Part shown: piece after piece, positions 11,440 to 23,578 of the stretch
Layout: the number at the start of each line of letters is the position of its first letter
How positions within the stretch are numbered: position 1 is the first letter of the stretch
Source of the DNA: Oreohelix idahoensis
Lineage: Eukaryota; Mollusca; Gastropoda; Stylommatophora; Oreohelicidae
Direction of reading: 5' to 3'
Assembly (NCBI GenBank): GCA_024509875.1
Contig: JAMPIV010013750.1
Location: 62,001 to 126,000, forward strand
Length of the DNA stretch: 64,000 bases
Notes under the pieces: model-generated
The model's input: the letters and a program-made list of their open reading frames with translations, nothing else
What the model was told of the DNA's origin: nothing
Databases searched by the model: none
Made by a program: the position numbers and the translations under genes

Positions 11440-13032
11440 TGTTACGTGCAGTCTTTGATATCTTACAATATTATACATTGGTATACTTGTTATGTTCGCA
11501 AATATTTTGTAAACAAAATAGATATTTTTTAGTGCTTTAAGGGAAAGTCATTATTGAGTTACTTCCCTTGAAAGTTGTGCCGTCTCTTTCGATCGAACTC
11601 CGCGGATGAATCCAGTTTTACTGTGATTTATTCTTTGTTTGGGTAGTAATAGATTGTTCTTGCTTCAGAATATCTATGGCCTGAATTTATGTGTATTGTT
11701 TGTCTGTGTAGGACGAGTCTGTCTTATATCTGTATATCTTTACATATCTAAGTCGAACTATATGTTCTGTTGTCTCTAGAGAGGTCAAAGGCTGTTCGGC
11801 GGATGTGTCGCGAGAGAGGTGTGTTTTGGCTTCGCCCTGATGATGGGCTGTGTTTTTCTATGTCGGCTGGACGCCGGGGAAAAAGTGATCTCAGTGGTTT
11901 TTGGGGAAAGTGATAGTCGTCTAGACCTATCGTGTATGCTTTACCCCAGTGTTCATTCTTATTGCCAAGGAATGGCAAAATCATATTTCTGAAAACCAAC
12001 GTAATAAAGATACTCTTTTGAACTCTCGTACGAAGCCACCGTTTTTCGATAGGGGTGATTTGTACGTCTGAGAGGATACATCTAACTAGATGAAAAAAAA
12101 ACGATTCTGATTCCTAGCAGCACTATATCCTGTAGAATGCAGTCAATTGTTCATGATCAAATCTACAGAGCAATGAAATGTTTAATGAATGACTAACTTT
12201 AGGACAGATTCATTATCTGTATCCAAACGTGAGTGACAGCTCACGAGTGAAGCCATCTTGGAACCAAACATGTAGTGACTTTCAAGAAGAGAAAAAGGGA
12301 TGCCCGTATTATCGCTTGATTAGTCCAGAGATCACTGCTACACATGAGAACCCATTGCTAGCGGTTCAATATAATTATATGGAAAAAATCTGTGCTGGAC
12401 ATTATGTTAAGGAATCTTCGCTAGACGAGATTAGGTCTAGAAGCCATCTTGGATATTGTTTATAATCTGACGTGCTTTGTCAGTAAACTCAGTTGATATA
12501 TATATATGGGCAATACTGAGTGCTTGGCTACTGACAGTCCATTATACTATTATTCTACATGAGTGCCCATGTAACATAACATTGCAAGACCATTTATCCA
12601 CTGTACCATGATGTATTATGCCAACCTGTGATTTGTCACTATCTGTGCTGTCGAGTGTGTACGTCCAATTAAACTTTAGTAAAGGTACACAGTCGTTGGT
12701 GTCGATGACTTCCAGCCATACATGAGTGTGAGAAAAGAACATTTGTCAACACCACGAACTCTTCCTATCATTCGCACATTATACACTCCATCTATGTCTA
12801 CACACCACTGCGTAGGTCAAGTTGACATTCCATACTCGAACCACGAGCAACACAACAACACAGTATTTAACTCTGGTGATGTTCGAGCGAGCTTCAGATT
12901 TCTCAGCATGTCTCTTGCTCAGGGCAAGGGTCTTGTATTAAGAGTTTATCAACTGATGATGATGATGTCTGCTTCCATCCACTTATATTTATCATTTGGT
13001 GGACATCATTAATAAGAAAAAGATCCTTATCA
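11440..13032 (+). repeat. 3' LTR of element C
   Basis: Near-identical copy of 3358-4952, starting TGTTACG and ending TTATCA. It is followed at once by the target duplication ATATC and the interrupted Gag of element D. Confidence 0.93.
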
Positions 13033-13037
13033 ATATC
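13033..13037. repeat. Target site duplication ATATC, right of element C
   Basis: Second copy of the ATATC that precedes the left LTR of C. It falls within the Gag frame of element D. Confidence 0.9.
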
Positions 13038-13986
13038 GCTCAGACTTTTCTAAGATGTCTTCGAGCTTTTCTGCACCCTGCTCAGCTAAAAATCTCCGGG
13101 TATCAGCAGACAAAGTGTTCTTTATTTGTTCTGTTAAAACAAATTCCTCCAGACCTTCATAGGTAGAGGGGAGCTGTGAAAGATCAAGGCACTTTGTCAA
13201 GTATCCCTTCAAACGAGACGAGAACTGCTGGAAAGTTTCAGAGCTCTCCTTCCTGCTGTTGCGAAACAGTTGCAAAAATTTTCGAGCATTAGTTTCAAAA
13301 CGCTCCAGTAACGCTTTCTTCAACACCTCATAGTTTTCTTGTTGGCTGCTTTCCAGTTTGGCGTAAACATCATACGCAGAACTTTTTAAAGCCTGGGAAA
13401 GCTTCATATTCCAACGCGACCTCTCTAAACCGTACAGAGTTGCAATTGTCTCAAATTTTTCTAGATACGTGTCAATCTTCTTCTTAGGACAAGGGAAAGA
13501 TTCTAGCGCAAAAGACATAGCAGTGAGGTGAGTAGACTGAGTGTTAGAAGGATCAGTTAAAAAGGAATGAGGAGAAGACTCTCCATTGCTATAGGTAGAG
13601 GCAGCACCACGGCTTTGGACTTCTAGAGCTTTGAGCGCAAGCTCATGCTGTCGTCGTTGCTCATTTTCTCTTTCCTCATGCTGTCTCTCCTCCCTCTCCT
13701 TCTCATGCTGTCTCTCCTTCTCTCTTTCATCACGCTGTCTCTCCTTCTCTCTTTCGTTCGCCCTGCGAATTTCCATTTCCTCGTCCATCTTCCTCTGCTG
13801 TAAAGCTTCGGCTGCTTCTTCCTTCCTCCTAGCTTCTTTTTTTTCCTCTTTAGCTTCAGCTGCTTTCGTCTCCGCGTCATATCTCTCAAGTTCGTCTCTG
13901 AAAAAAGCTTTCGCTTCTTCTCCTTCCAAACCTTCTTCTCTTGCCTCGTCCCTGAGCATCTGTCTATGTTTCGCCCTTTCGGCCAT
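13033..13986 (-). CDS. Element D Gag, N-terminal portion (split by element C)
   Basis: The ATG at 13986 opens a 318-codon stretch that runs into the right end of element C and resumes at 3357. Residues 1-125 are a highly charged coiled coil with repeated EREKERQ-type units. Residues 165-318 form a helical capsid-like domain (MSFALESFPC, LEKFETIATLYGLERSRWNMKL, ETFQQFSSRLKGYL, FVLTEQIKNTLSADTRRFLAEQ). The last part resembles the SCAN domain, which is known to derive from Gmr1-like Gag. It is similar in plan to the A and B Gag but clearly diverged in sequence. The protein is expected to assemble particles in the cytoplasm. Confidence 0.85.
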
Positions 13987-14700
13987 AGTAACTCAGTGGC
14001 TAAGACTTAGTTCGAGAAAGAAAGAAGAAAGGATACACTGGTTCCTACCACTTACGAGAAAATATCAAACCAAAAGATGATATACTGTAACCTGGGATAC
14101 CTCCTCTAAAATATACATTATCTAACTATCGCTGCTATTAATCGGCAATAAAGCACCTAATGCAGACGACTACGCCAAATAAATGGTAGTTAAGATTACT
14201 CACTGAAAAATAAGTTGCTACAGTGGAAAACAAATATAATTATTGCAAAAAATTTTCGGAGGAAAAAAAAACCCTTAATTTGTAATCCACTATAAGTTCA
14301 CCCCTGAAGACAGTTAGGGTAAGGGAGGCAATTAATCTGGACAAATAGTCCGAAACGCACTCCTTAACTTAGTTCAAACACCTTCCTGCTTCAGAGCCCT
14401 GTGAATGTTATACACTCACAAATTTTACCAGCGTTTAGTATTACAAAATCAGTAATCAACATATATTCCGACAAAATTAACCTGTAACTCAGATGTATAA
14501 TGCTCAAAATGCTGTGGATAAAAACAATTATAATATGTGTGGTCAGCACGCCCATAAACAGATCGATACGTCTAGGGGATAAATTATTTTTAAAAAGTAC
14601 AAAACTCACAGGACATCACACTCTTACTCTATATCAGAATAAAGAAAATTAATCCTGCAAACGAGCTGATATTCGTATTTGCTCAGGACTAGAGTTCAAT
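13987..14700 (-). other. Untranslated leader of element D
   Basis: Non-coding sequence between the primer binding region and the D Gag start codon. A 72-codon minus frame at 14391-14609 matches nothing I know. I see no other feature. Confidence 0.5.
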
Positions 14701-14778
14701 TCCCGGAAAAACGAGCCACCATTCTGTCGTCTCGTTTTCTTGTTCAAAAGTTCAAAATCCCGTTAGACGAGCCAACCA
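14701..14778 (-). other. Duplicated primer binding region of element D
   Basis: On the minus strand the bases after the LTR are GAA and then TGGTTGGCTCGTCTAACGGG (14759-14778). This is an imperfect form of the tRNA-Pro primer site seen intact in element A. A second imperfect form, TGGTGGCTCGTTTTTCCGGG, lies 57 bases further in (14702-14721), next to another TGTCG like the LTR terminus. The junction of LTR edge and primer site thus appears twice in tandem. Confidence 0.5.
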
Positions 14779-14781
14779 TTC

Positions 14782-17210
14782 TGTCGTAGATTTTTGATAG
14801 GGGAATTAAGACTTGTGTTGGTCCCTTCTGAATAGGTTAGAATGAGTGATAGCCACAGTGAGATGTGATAATAGAATTTAGAGTTCCACGAGTGAGATGG
14901 TAGAAATTTATAGAAGCTGTCCCGGAAATCGAGAATCTCTCTCCTTCCGCCTATCTTCTACAACAGATCCAAAGGAGTCAGACAGTCTATAAAAATAGGT
15001 ATATTAATATATATCTCTATCCACTCACGTGCCCGCACATACAATGGACGACAGTTAGACACATAGACGTGGGAACAACTATAACAATGATTATATAGAT
15101 ATTATGGGAACGAACTGACCACCACACTGAAATAAATGTAGGTATAGTTTATTTATCATAGTAAACTTACATCACAACATATAAAATACATCAAAAGCAT
15201 ACACATAGTCATAAAAATCAAGGAATGCTACAATAGTGATAGACTCGTTTGTATGGTCCTCCCCTGGATATATCTAGCTCACAGTCCCGTTAGAAGAAAG
15301 TGATAACCCCAAGGATTTACAGATGCATATGATTGAGTCTATGGTTTCCCTCTTTTAAGATATGGACAGACTTGATACTCTGCTTTTCTAAGGGTAAATA
15401 TTGTTAGCAATAACTTTAATAAAGGAAATTACAACGTGGGTGACTCAAACAAAGAACATCCTTCAGTCTACTTTCACTCGGTTCTTTCATCAGGGCCCTG
15501 ATATACTTACAATCGTGCTGTGGTTCGCCGTCTGACCCAACTTTTGGGACACTCACACTTTTTATCTGTTACTGTCGTTTAATGAACCAGATCCCAGCTC
15601 TGCAGATTTGTTTGTTGGTTTCATCAAAATGGATCCGGGGAGCGTCTGCTTCATGCGATAGTTATTTCAGACTAAAGTTAGTGTCACTTGACTCACGAGG
15701 TAAGAATTAGGCTTAAACGAGCACACAATGTCAGAACACGAGGTTTCGCTTAATTAGGAAAATGACCGGTGGACAACTTCTCTCAACAAATAATCTTGGT
15801 TCACCACACACTTGTCAACAATGTCAGAAAGTTAATGTTTTTGATTTCTGTAATTTTTCTCGCCACAAGGCAGCATGTACATTAGAGTTAGTGTATAAAT
15901 ATGCACTGGCTCAAAGGCCCAGTATAAGCAGTTATTAGGTATGTCTCTGTACAAAACCGCCGGCAAAGTTTGGGTTACCCCAGTATTCACTGAATAAAGA
16001 AAAACCACATATGAAATATGTTACATATTATGTACTCAATATAACTTACGTTATTAAAATGCAAGCGTACAGCTTGACTTATCATTTAAAACTTCCCGTG
16101 CAATAAGTTATATATATTTAAAATCATCAATCCTCATGAATTAGGAATACATACGTATTCCGTCAACACTCATGAGGCATCTAGCATTTATAAGTTAGTT
16201 TAGAAAAATTATTCTCGTCTGATTATTTAACAGTTAAATTAAATTCATTAATAGCCGACTGAGTGTAAGCTAAAAATTATAATTTATTCTGTTTTCCACT
16301 GTAACTCATCAGCTAGAGAATATAACAGACTTATAAATTATTCACTCTGCACAAAAGAACTCGGGAAATAAAATAAGCGATCTAACACTTTGAACACTTC
16401 GAAAAATACTAGATATAATATATATATAATATTTACCTCAACACAGAACTACTAAGAACTTAAACCACTTCGACCAAACTAAATGCCATCTCTATTAACA
16501 GAGATTCTTAGGAGTCGAACGAAGGCTTGTTCTAGTCTTGACTGCGAAGTTACTGAGTGAATTAAGTCTCAAACTCTCGTTTAAGATATATGAAACACAC
16601 ACAAAGAATGTGCCCTATTTCCAAAACCACACAATCTCTCGTCTTTCCTAACACTTACGTAACTTAGACGCATGCCGTAAGTGCCACCGGTGCGTCTTCA
16701 CACCTACGTTAACAAACTGACCGAGAAGCGTGAGTGTCATGGAAAAACCCAGACTATGTCTCATTCCCGAGCGCTGCGTGAGTGTCATATCACACTTCAC
16801 TCCGAGAGAAACGTTCGTGTCAGGGGAAAATGCTAGACGGTATGACACCTAATCGGGAACTAGCCTGACGAAACGCCCGTGACGTGAGAAAAATACAGAC
16901 GCATGTCTGCTATCTCTGTCTGCCCAGACGAGTATTCACACGTTCTATCGTCCACTGACATCTAATGCAACAGAATGCATTTAACGCTCTCCCGTCTAGT
17001 GTAGAGACTGATACGTTATGTCATAAATGCGTTTACCAGTATGAGAAAGAAAACGGTAAAGTTGAGAATGGGGAAGAAAATATTTTTCGCAAACGAATGG
17101 ATGCGAAAAATACAGGAAAAAAGGTAAAGAGTGATAATAAAATATAGGATACGGGTGAAAGAAAAAGAAGAGGATATAGGCAATTAGATGATCATAAAAC
17201 CTCTGTGACA
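14782..17210 (-). repeat. 5' LTR of element D
   Basis: About 2.43 kb, the same size as the LTRs of A and B. On the plus strand it begins TGTCGTAG and ends TGTGACA. The right 1075 bases match 1-1077 with few differences. The left boundary is inferred from the adjacent primer site, because the other LTR is cut off by the window. Confidence 0.75.
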
Positions 17211-18041
17211 TTCAGGAACCTCTTTCTTAACCTTTTTCATTTCCCGCCGTGTATCACATAACTTCAGAATGTCATCTGTAACCCATGGTTTTTTATTTTC
17301 TTTCTTTTACCAAGTATTTCTGTTGCTGATTCAATGAGCACGTCTTTCATGTTCTCTGTAATTGAGTTGATATCATCCTCCAAAAAGTTGAGAGCTGCGA
17401 ATTTTCCTCCAACAGTTGCCTCAAAGATTCCCGCGATTTCTGGATCTTTCAGTTTGTCTAAATTGAATCTTAACTGAGAACATCTGTTTTGATTATAGTT
17501 CTTTTTGAGTTTAAGCTTGAGCGTCATCAATACCATGTCGTGATCACTACCAATGTCGGCGCCAGGAAAAGTCCTAGTCTTGGCTTTATTAATACTGGAC
17601 TTGAATCTTTTGGATACAAGAATAAAATCAATTTGGCCATGTATCTCAGTTTTCGGGGCATGCCACGTTGTTATTCTTGATAACTTATGAGGAAATAGTG
17701 TATTTGCAAGGGTTAGGTTATAGTTGCTGGAAAATTCTAGTAACCTTAGTCCTCGATCGTTGGTTTCTCCTGTCCCATATTTCCCCACTGTGCCAGCCCA
17801 CTGACCGTATGCATCTGGCCCTATTTTAGCATTCCAATCACCTAACACGATGAGAAGATCTTTCTTTGGAATTTTCTTAATTGTCTCATCCAGATTTTCA
17901 TAAAATGTATCAATTGCCTCATCCTCATAGTCAGTAATGGGGGCATATACCTGTATGATGGAGATGTTCTTTGGATGTGCTGCAATACGTATGGTGATAA
18001 GCCTGCTATTTATTGGGGTGCAGCTAATGACAGAGTTCAAC
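17211..18041 (-). pseudogene. LINE2: endonuclease C-terminal part (RTE-like LINE)
   Basis: Minus-strand frame from 18030 down to the junction with D. It encodes the second half of an apurinic-type endonuclease: QVYAPITDYEDEAIDTFYENL, then GDWNAKIG, then TWHAPKTEIHGQIDFILVSKR, ending with the catalytic SDH (GADIGSDHDMVLM). The first half is at 20331-20693, beyond the half-LINE insertion. A one-base shift near 17290 moves the frame, and coding-like sequence continues to the D junction. Reverse transcriptase would follow left of the window. The endonuclease nicks target DNA to prime reverse transcription. I place it in the RTE group by its similarity in layout to LINE1; this is tentative. Confidence 0.8.
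18031..18041. repeat. Target site duplication, left of half-LINE
   Basis: ACAGAGTTCAA occurs here and at 20320-20330. The two copies bracket the ORF1-only element and both belong to the LINE2 endonuclease sequence. Confidence 0.85.
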
Positions 18042-18171
18042 ATGACAGCTCTCCAGTCAGCTCAGCAGCGTTTCTTGTCACCAGGTTTTAATTCAGCCTT
18101 CACGGGAAAACAGCACTATAATAAAACGAGCGTCCTTTTCAGAGAGAACACAGCCGTCGGAATTCACTAAA

Positions 18172-20006
18172 ATGGGTCGTGCCAAACCACAAGCGAAAAA
18201 GAGGAAGGTCTATAGAAGCCCTCAAACACTTGTCAGCATCAGCAAACAAGCACCTTCAAAGAACAAAGATAGTCAGCAGAGAAGCACGATTACTCCGACT
18301 ACTAGCGTCGGGGCCGGTCCGTCTCAGAAGCCGAGCAACACAACCGTAGACAAGACCGATGAGCAACCCAGGGTTTCAAAGGCAGAGGACAGACAGTCTC
18401 CGAAGCCTGGCAAAGTAACATCGCCGATAAAACAAGATATCGAGACGGCGGCTCCAGTGTGCAGTAACCAGATAGCATCGACAAAACACGGCCACAATAC
18501 ATCGACAACAGAGGGTAACAATGATTTGAAACTCGACAAAGCAAATCCACCGCCAAAACGAGATGTCATAGTCGAGTCTCCATCATGTAGTGCCCAGGCA
18601 ACTCCGGTAAAACGAGATCAGAGACATACAATGAAGCAGAATGTGAATCCAGCCAGCAGACCACACGCTCAATCTGAGACAGAAGTTGGAACGTGCCAAC
18701 TTCGCAAACAACAAAATGCCGTTTCTAACGTGGCCATGCAGGAGAGGATAATTAAGATCACTCAGATGTCTGGAGGTAAGGCCTCGCTCAGGGCCCTACC
18801 CGGCGACAAAGTAATCGGTATCCTTGAGACAATAACGGGCAGGAGGAACATATCTAAAGTTTCAAGACACGACAACGGAGTTATAATAGCACTAAATAAC
18901 ACGGAGAAGACAAACCAACTGATGGTCGAACTTGAATCCGGACACAAAGAAGTCCAGCTGCCCCACCAGATTAAAGCTACTGTGGAGATCTTCAAGAAGA
19001 CCAAAAAGATAGTTGTAAGAGGGGTCGACAAAAATCGATCTACACAAGAAGTCCACAGCCGCCTGCAAACAGAAAACAAGAACATAAAAATTACACAGGT
19101 GGAACGACTGAAGACATGGGACAAGAAGGACACCAACTTGATTATCCTAACTATCGAGGGGTCTTCAAGACCAAGTCAACTCAACCTAGACGATAGATGT
19201 CGAAAAACAGAAGAGTACATTCCTCCTGTTATGCAGTGCTCAAACTGCCAACAATTCTCGCCAACACTAAAAAAACATGCAGGAGAGAGGCAGTTTGTCG
19301 ATACTGTGCGGGAAGTCACACCTACAATGAATGTCCCCATGCGAAAGATGATAGCAACTATAAAGTGCGCAACTCCAACAGAACCTGCGCAAACTGTCTT
19401 GGGAACCACGGAGCAAGATACCGTGGATGTCCGATCTTCTATGAGACAAAGACCATACTGAAGGAATCGGTAACAAAAAACATCTCCTTCAGAGAAGCAA
19501 GAAACCGAGTGGCTTCAGGCGGCACTGTTAAACAGGAACAGCACACAAGAGCCCAGCTGATAAAACTAACCACAGAGGTGCGAGACATAAAACAACAACT
19601 CAAAGTCGAGACGAACAAGCAACACAACGAAGACTCAGATGCCTTAAGAGACGAAACAATAGGAGCCTTACAGAGCGCCCAGGCAATGTTACAGGACATG
19701 AAATCCATCAAACACGAGATAGAAGTTGACATCGCCAAACTCGCAGAGCTAAAGGAAGAGAACGAACAAATCCTCAAAAGAATTGAAACAGAGAGAAGGA
19801 TCGTTGAAGATATCCTTACAAAAACTAGAGAACAAAACAAAGAAACGAAAGACAAAATGAGAACCGAAATCGTACAGCAACTAATAAGCAATCAAGAAAG
19901 AGCACAAGCAGCCGTGATGGTTGGCCTACCTAATATAATAAAGACAGCCATAGATCAACACACATCGAAACAGACAACAACGAGTAAGGACCAAACAGGC
20001 AGCTAG
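18172..20006 (+). pseudogene. Gag-like ORF1 of a Jockey-type LINE (one frame break)
   Basis: ATG at 18172 follows AAA (context CACTAAAATGG). Residues 1-185 are Lys/Ser/Pro-rich and probably disordered. Residues 190-345 form the globular region typical of these ORF1 proteins (KIVVRGVDKNRSTQEVHSRL). Zinc knuckles follow: CSNCQQF at about 355, then in the next frame CRYCAGSHTYNEC (19315-19355) and CANCLGNHGARYRGC (19390-19440). The rest (19540-19950) is a Lys/Glu-rich coiled coil. The frame breaks in a run of seven A near 19268-19276, where eight would keep it. The protein binds the element RNA in the retrotransposition complex. Without that one base the frame would run about 610 codons to TAG at 20004. 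Confidence 0.85.
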
Positions 20007-20007
20007 T

Positions 20008-20023
20008 GGTCCTTTTCAGGACC
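20008..20023 (+). promoter_or_regulatory. Histone-type 3' stem-loop, copy 1
   Basis: GGTCCTTTTCAGGACC folds as a perfect six-base-pair stem with loop TTTC. It begins one base after the ORF1 stop codon. Stem length, the GG...CC base, the T-A closing pair and the four-base pyrimidine loop match the stem-loop of replication-dependent histone mRNAs. No clear purine-rich histone downstream element follows, so function is uncertain. Confidence 0.5.
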
Positions 20024-20186
20024 AATCATCTCCAGGACTCGGAACGCGATACCAGCGAAGACGTTAACACCCTATATACCCCAATATAACCGTTTGTAAC
20101 CCGCAAGGCAGGAAATGAACACCATGAGAACGCCACGACACCATAACCAGACAAGCAACGAAGAAGTATCCAGACAGTCAGCTAGT

Positions 20187-20202
20187 GGTCCTTTTTAAGA
20201 CC
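20187..20202 (+). promoter_or_regulatory. Histone-type stem-loop, copy 2 (degenerate)
   Basis: GGTCCTTTTTAAGACC, preceded by the same GCTAGT as copy 1. One stem pair is lost (C opposite A). Copies 1 and 2 head two similar 3' units of about 180 bases, each with an AATATACCCCAA-like block, so the 3' region looks tandemly duplicated. Confidence 0.4.
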
Positions 20203-20319
20203 AGGACTAACAGACGACTAGCACCGAAGAACCTAACACACAATATACCCCAATTATAACCAACTTTCAGGTTGAACAGGGTATAACAGCAACATAGCAG
20301 ACAAAAGAACGAACGAACA

Positions 20320-20330
20320 ACAGAGTTCAA
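20320..20330. repeat. Target site duplication, right of half-LINE
   Basis: Second copy of ACAGAGTTCAA. Confidence 0.85.
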
Positions 20331-20693
20331 TCTATCTTTATGTACAATAAAACCTACTCCATGCTGATGTTTGGACTCATCTCCACTAAACCAAATTTTG
20401 TGACCATCATCCGTTATTGTTTCTCCTAATCCTGTCCATCTGACTTCTGCTAGGCCCAGGATGTCCCACGAGTATCTAACAAGTTCATGTGTTAGTTCTC
20501 TGACTTTTCCACATGCATATAGCGTGCGTACATTCCAAGTTCCAACAACAAAACTTTCTCTAGGAAGTTTCAAGACAGGTGTTTGTACCCCATTCACTGA
20601 CTTATCACTCTCAAGGGGCAATGAGAGCGCGGTCGTTGTTAATCCTGGCCTCGGCCGATCCGGCATATTATTACTGAGTTGACTTTCCATCAT
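20331..20693 (-). pseudogene. LINE2: N-terminal part and start of endonuclease
   Basis: Minus-strand frame starting at ATG 20693. It carries the endonuclease opening GTWNVRTLYACGKVRELTHEL, the catalytic Glu region LGLAEVRWTG and the HGVGFIVHKDRLNSVV strand. The frame then meets the half-LINE; the missing second half is at 17211-18030. The Ser/Pro-rich N-terminal stretch (residues 1-45) is typical of this LINE type. Together with D, which lies just past the endonuclease, this LINE has been hit twice. Confidence 0.8.
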
Positions 20694-22040
20694 AGCATTT
20701 CAGTGGGCAAGAGGTTTGCTTGGCGGTGCCCGTCTCCGGCTGGTCTTTACTACACTTTAATTGCTCTGTTAGTGTGACGAAATAACCTCGATTATTACAT
20801 TTTCCTGTGACATTCTTTAATTCTTTCTGTGCTCTTATATTTCCTTTTTGTCACCTCTTACGGTATTTACTATGTTCGCTTCATAGTTTCAGATTCTTGT
20901 CATGTCTGGGCTCTCTACTGATTATTTTAATCGCTGACGTGGTTTGAAACCACGTTGACTCCCGGTGGGGCAGAGTGAATTGTCTTTGTATTATGATGTA
21001 ACACACTTTCGACCAGACAGTAAGGCACGGATTAAAGCGTACGAGTGAAATAACCACCTGGATGTACCGTTTATCGCAAGCTCGACCTATTGATACATCC
21101 GATTTTCTGTCACGAGTATGAAAGTAGATTATATCTGAGTGTAGACATAGTATGTGTGAGGTGTGTGATAGTAGATATAGATAGAGTTACTAATGTAAAA
21201 TAGGAAGTGAGTTATGACTTCTAGAGAGAGAAGAGATATGCAATTAGGCATCTAATGTCTTCTTCCAGTCACACTCGAGACAATGTTTAGAGTGTTATGC
21301 ACCTCATCCGACCTCTCCGCTAAATAGGTTACTCTATTACAGTAAGGACAGCACAGGTTAACATCCAGTGACAGAAGATTAGAAAGTAAATTCTGACCAC
21401 TAGAATATATGAATATTTATTAATATAAAACAACACCAAAGTCCACACACTAAAAAATGAACCGAAGCTCGCTAACAAAAGAAAATTTTCGAGCTATAAC
21501 AATAAGAGTGACCCAGGTCAAGAATAATTGATGTTACACAGACTACACCACATGAATACAGGTGATTAATTAACTATCAGGGGTCAGCCCCAGTCCTCTG
21601 AGCAAAGACGGCCGATCCTGTGTTGTTAATAATCCTGGAAGGTAGACACTTCTTTTGTAAGGAAATCACTGTACAACTCCACTCAAGTCCTGTTAATATT
21701 AGCAGTTAAACACGCGTTAATTACTCCTCAAATAGAAAATAACTATACTTCTCCCACTAATTGGGTGTGCTAAGGCAATGGAGGTAAGCTTTCTCTGCAG
21801 GAACTTGGTACGAAATCAAAATACTTCTAACGGCCTTTGGCTTGTGGCGATAATGGCAAGTAAAGGAGATTTAAAGTGTGATGTGACAATGACTCCGCTG
21901 ATTGACATGACAATGACGTCTGAATGGAAACGAGTAACCATGAGGTGGGGGTCAAGGACGCACCTTCTGTAATGGCTAGCGATGAACTTGGATCAACCAG
22001 ATGTGTAAAGCGTACAGCAACCAACAAGGATCTATGATGT
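20694..22040. other. Unassigned intergenic or old-repeat sequence
   Basis: I see no gene. The first about 60 bases may be LINE2 5' leader. A short inverted repeat, GACGTGGTTTGAAACCACGT, lies at 20936-20955. The rest is AT-rich with no open frame worth naming. Confidence 0.4.
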
Positions 22041-22195
22041 CATGTCAGTATATGCCGTAGTAAGTGGGTGTCAAATGGGCCTGGCAGTATGTGCAGTAGT
22101 AAGTGGATGGCGATGGAAGACTGGCAGTATGTGCTGTAGTAACTGGGTGATGAAGGAACTGGCAGTATGTGCCATAGTAATTGGGTGATGAAGGA
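22041..22195 (+). repeat. Tandem repeat, about 45-base unit, about four copies
   Basis: Units share GGCAGTATGTGC(A/T/C)GTAGTAA followed by (G/C/T)TGGGTGATGAAGGA-like sequence. They are diverged and of unequal length. A 93-codon antisense frame here is a product of the repeat. Confidence 0.6.
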
Positions 22196-22849
22196 AGCAC
22201 GTACAGGAATAGTCAAATTGCCCCTGTGAAACAAACAAGGAATCAATATCCTATTAATAACACTTATAAACATACCTAGTTCTTCACGTGTGGCTGCGTT
22301 AGCTGGCTTATCGTGAGGCAACTATTTACATCTGAGGTCACGGTCTTGGGCCTAATTATTCCATACACACAGTTTAAGAACCAGATATTAATGTTTGAAT
22401 AAAATTAAGGTAATACACACATCCCATTTTACAATCAAGGTAATTAAAAGTTATCCTATTGATAATTAATAAAGTAAGTAATAAAACTAGATTAGTTACA
22501 AAAGATAGCAGTGCTCTTAACCTCAGTATTTACAAAATAACAATACTCTTTAATGTAGTTCCTATACAGAGGCCAAGTGAAAAGTTGTAGTAATATTTAT
22601 CGCCTTGGCAGCCAGGTAACGTAATATGATTATTATCTTATCCATACAAACAGCAAAGAAGTTGTCTTTACCACATTGATAGTTACTTACGGTAATAAAT
22701 ATACACCGACTGATTTCAAACTCCGTCTTCAGAAAAACACTCTTAACTTCGCACCTTAATGATTTTGGAAGGTGGTGCACTTAATAAAATTCAGAGTTTC
22801 TCTGCCACGAAAAAATTTATCTTAAGGAAATATGTTGTGATATATATCC

Positions 22850-23577
<728 letters not shown>

Positions 23578-23578
23578 A

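Larger units (their letters stand above)
3358..13032 (+). mobile_element. LTR retrotransposon C, Gmr1-like, full length, about 9.7 kb
   Basis: Two LTRs (3358-4952 and 11440-13032) flank a plus-strand Gag-Pol. The ends are TGTTACG...TTATCA, with the five-base duplication ATATC on both sides. The LTRs differ at about ten positions by my reading, roughly half of them homopolymer or dinucleotide length changes. The insertion is therefore recent, and younger than D, which it interrupts. Domain order is Gag, protease, integrase, reverse transcriptase, RNase H. The long pol frame is intact. Confidence 0.95.
1..17210 (-). mobile_element. LTR retrotransposon D, Gmr1-like, interrupted by element C
   Basis: A minus-strand LTR element. 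Its two LTR copies are 1-1077 (cut by the window edge) and 14782-17210. The internal part encodes Gag (13033-13986, continued from 3357), protease and integrase. Element C splits it at 3358-13032. Reading across the C insertion, the Gag frame stays open. No reverse transcriptase or RNase H is found: only about 370 bases separate the integrase C-terminus from the polypurine tract. The bases after the right LTR (TTCAG) lie in LINE2. The matching target copy would be left of the window. LTR ends follow the TG...CA rule. Confidence 0.85.
18042..20319 (+). mobile_element. Half-LINE: ORF1-only non-autonomous LINE-type element
   Basis: A 2.28-kb plus-strand insertion in the LINE2 endonuclease, with an 11-base target duplication. 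It has a 130-base 5' leader, a Jockey-type ORF1 and a 3' region with two stem-loops. It ends in GAACGAACGAAC and has no poly(A). There is no endonuclease or reverse transcriptase. Because both ends abut the duplication, the element looks complete and not truncated. The arrangement recalls the mammalian HAL1 half-L1 elements. It must rely on another LINE for reverse transcription. Confidence 0.8.

Noticed and set aside
22041..22195. CRISPR-like array
   Set aside because: Units are diverged direct repeats without regular unique spacers, in an animal genome.
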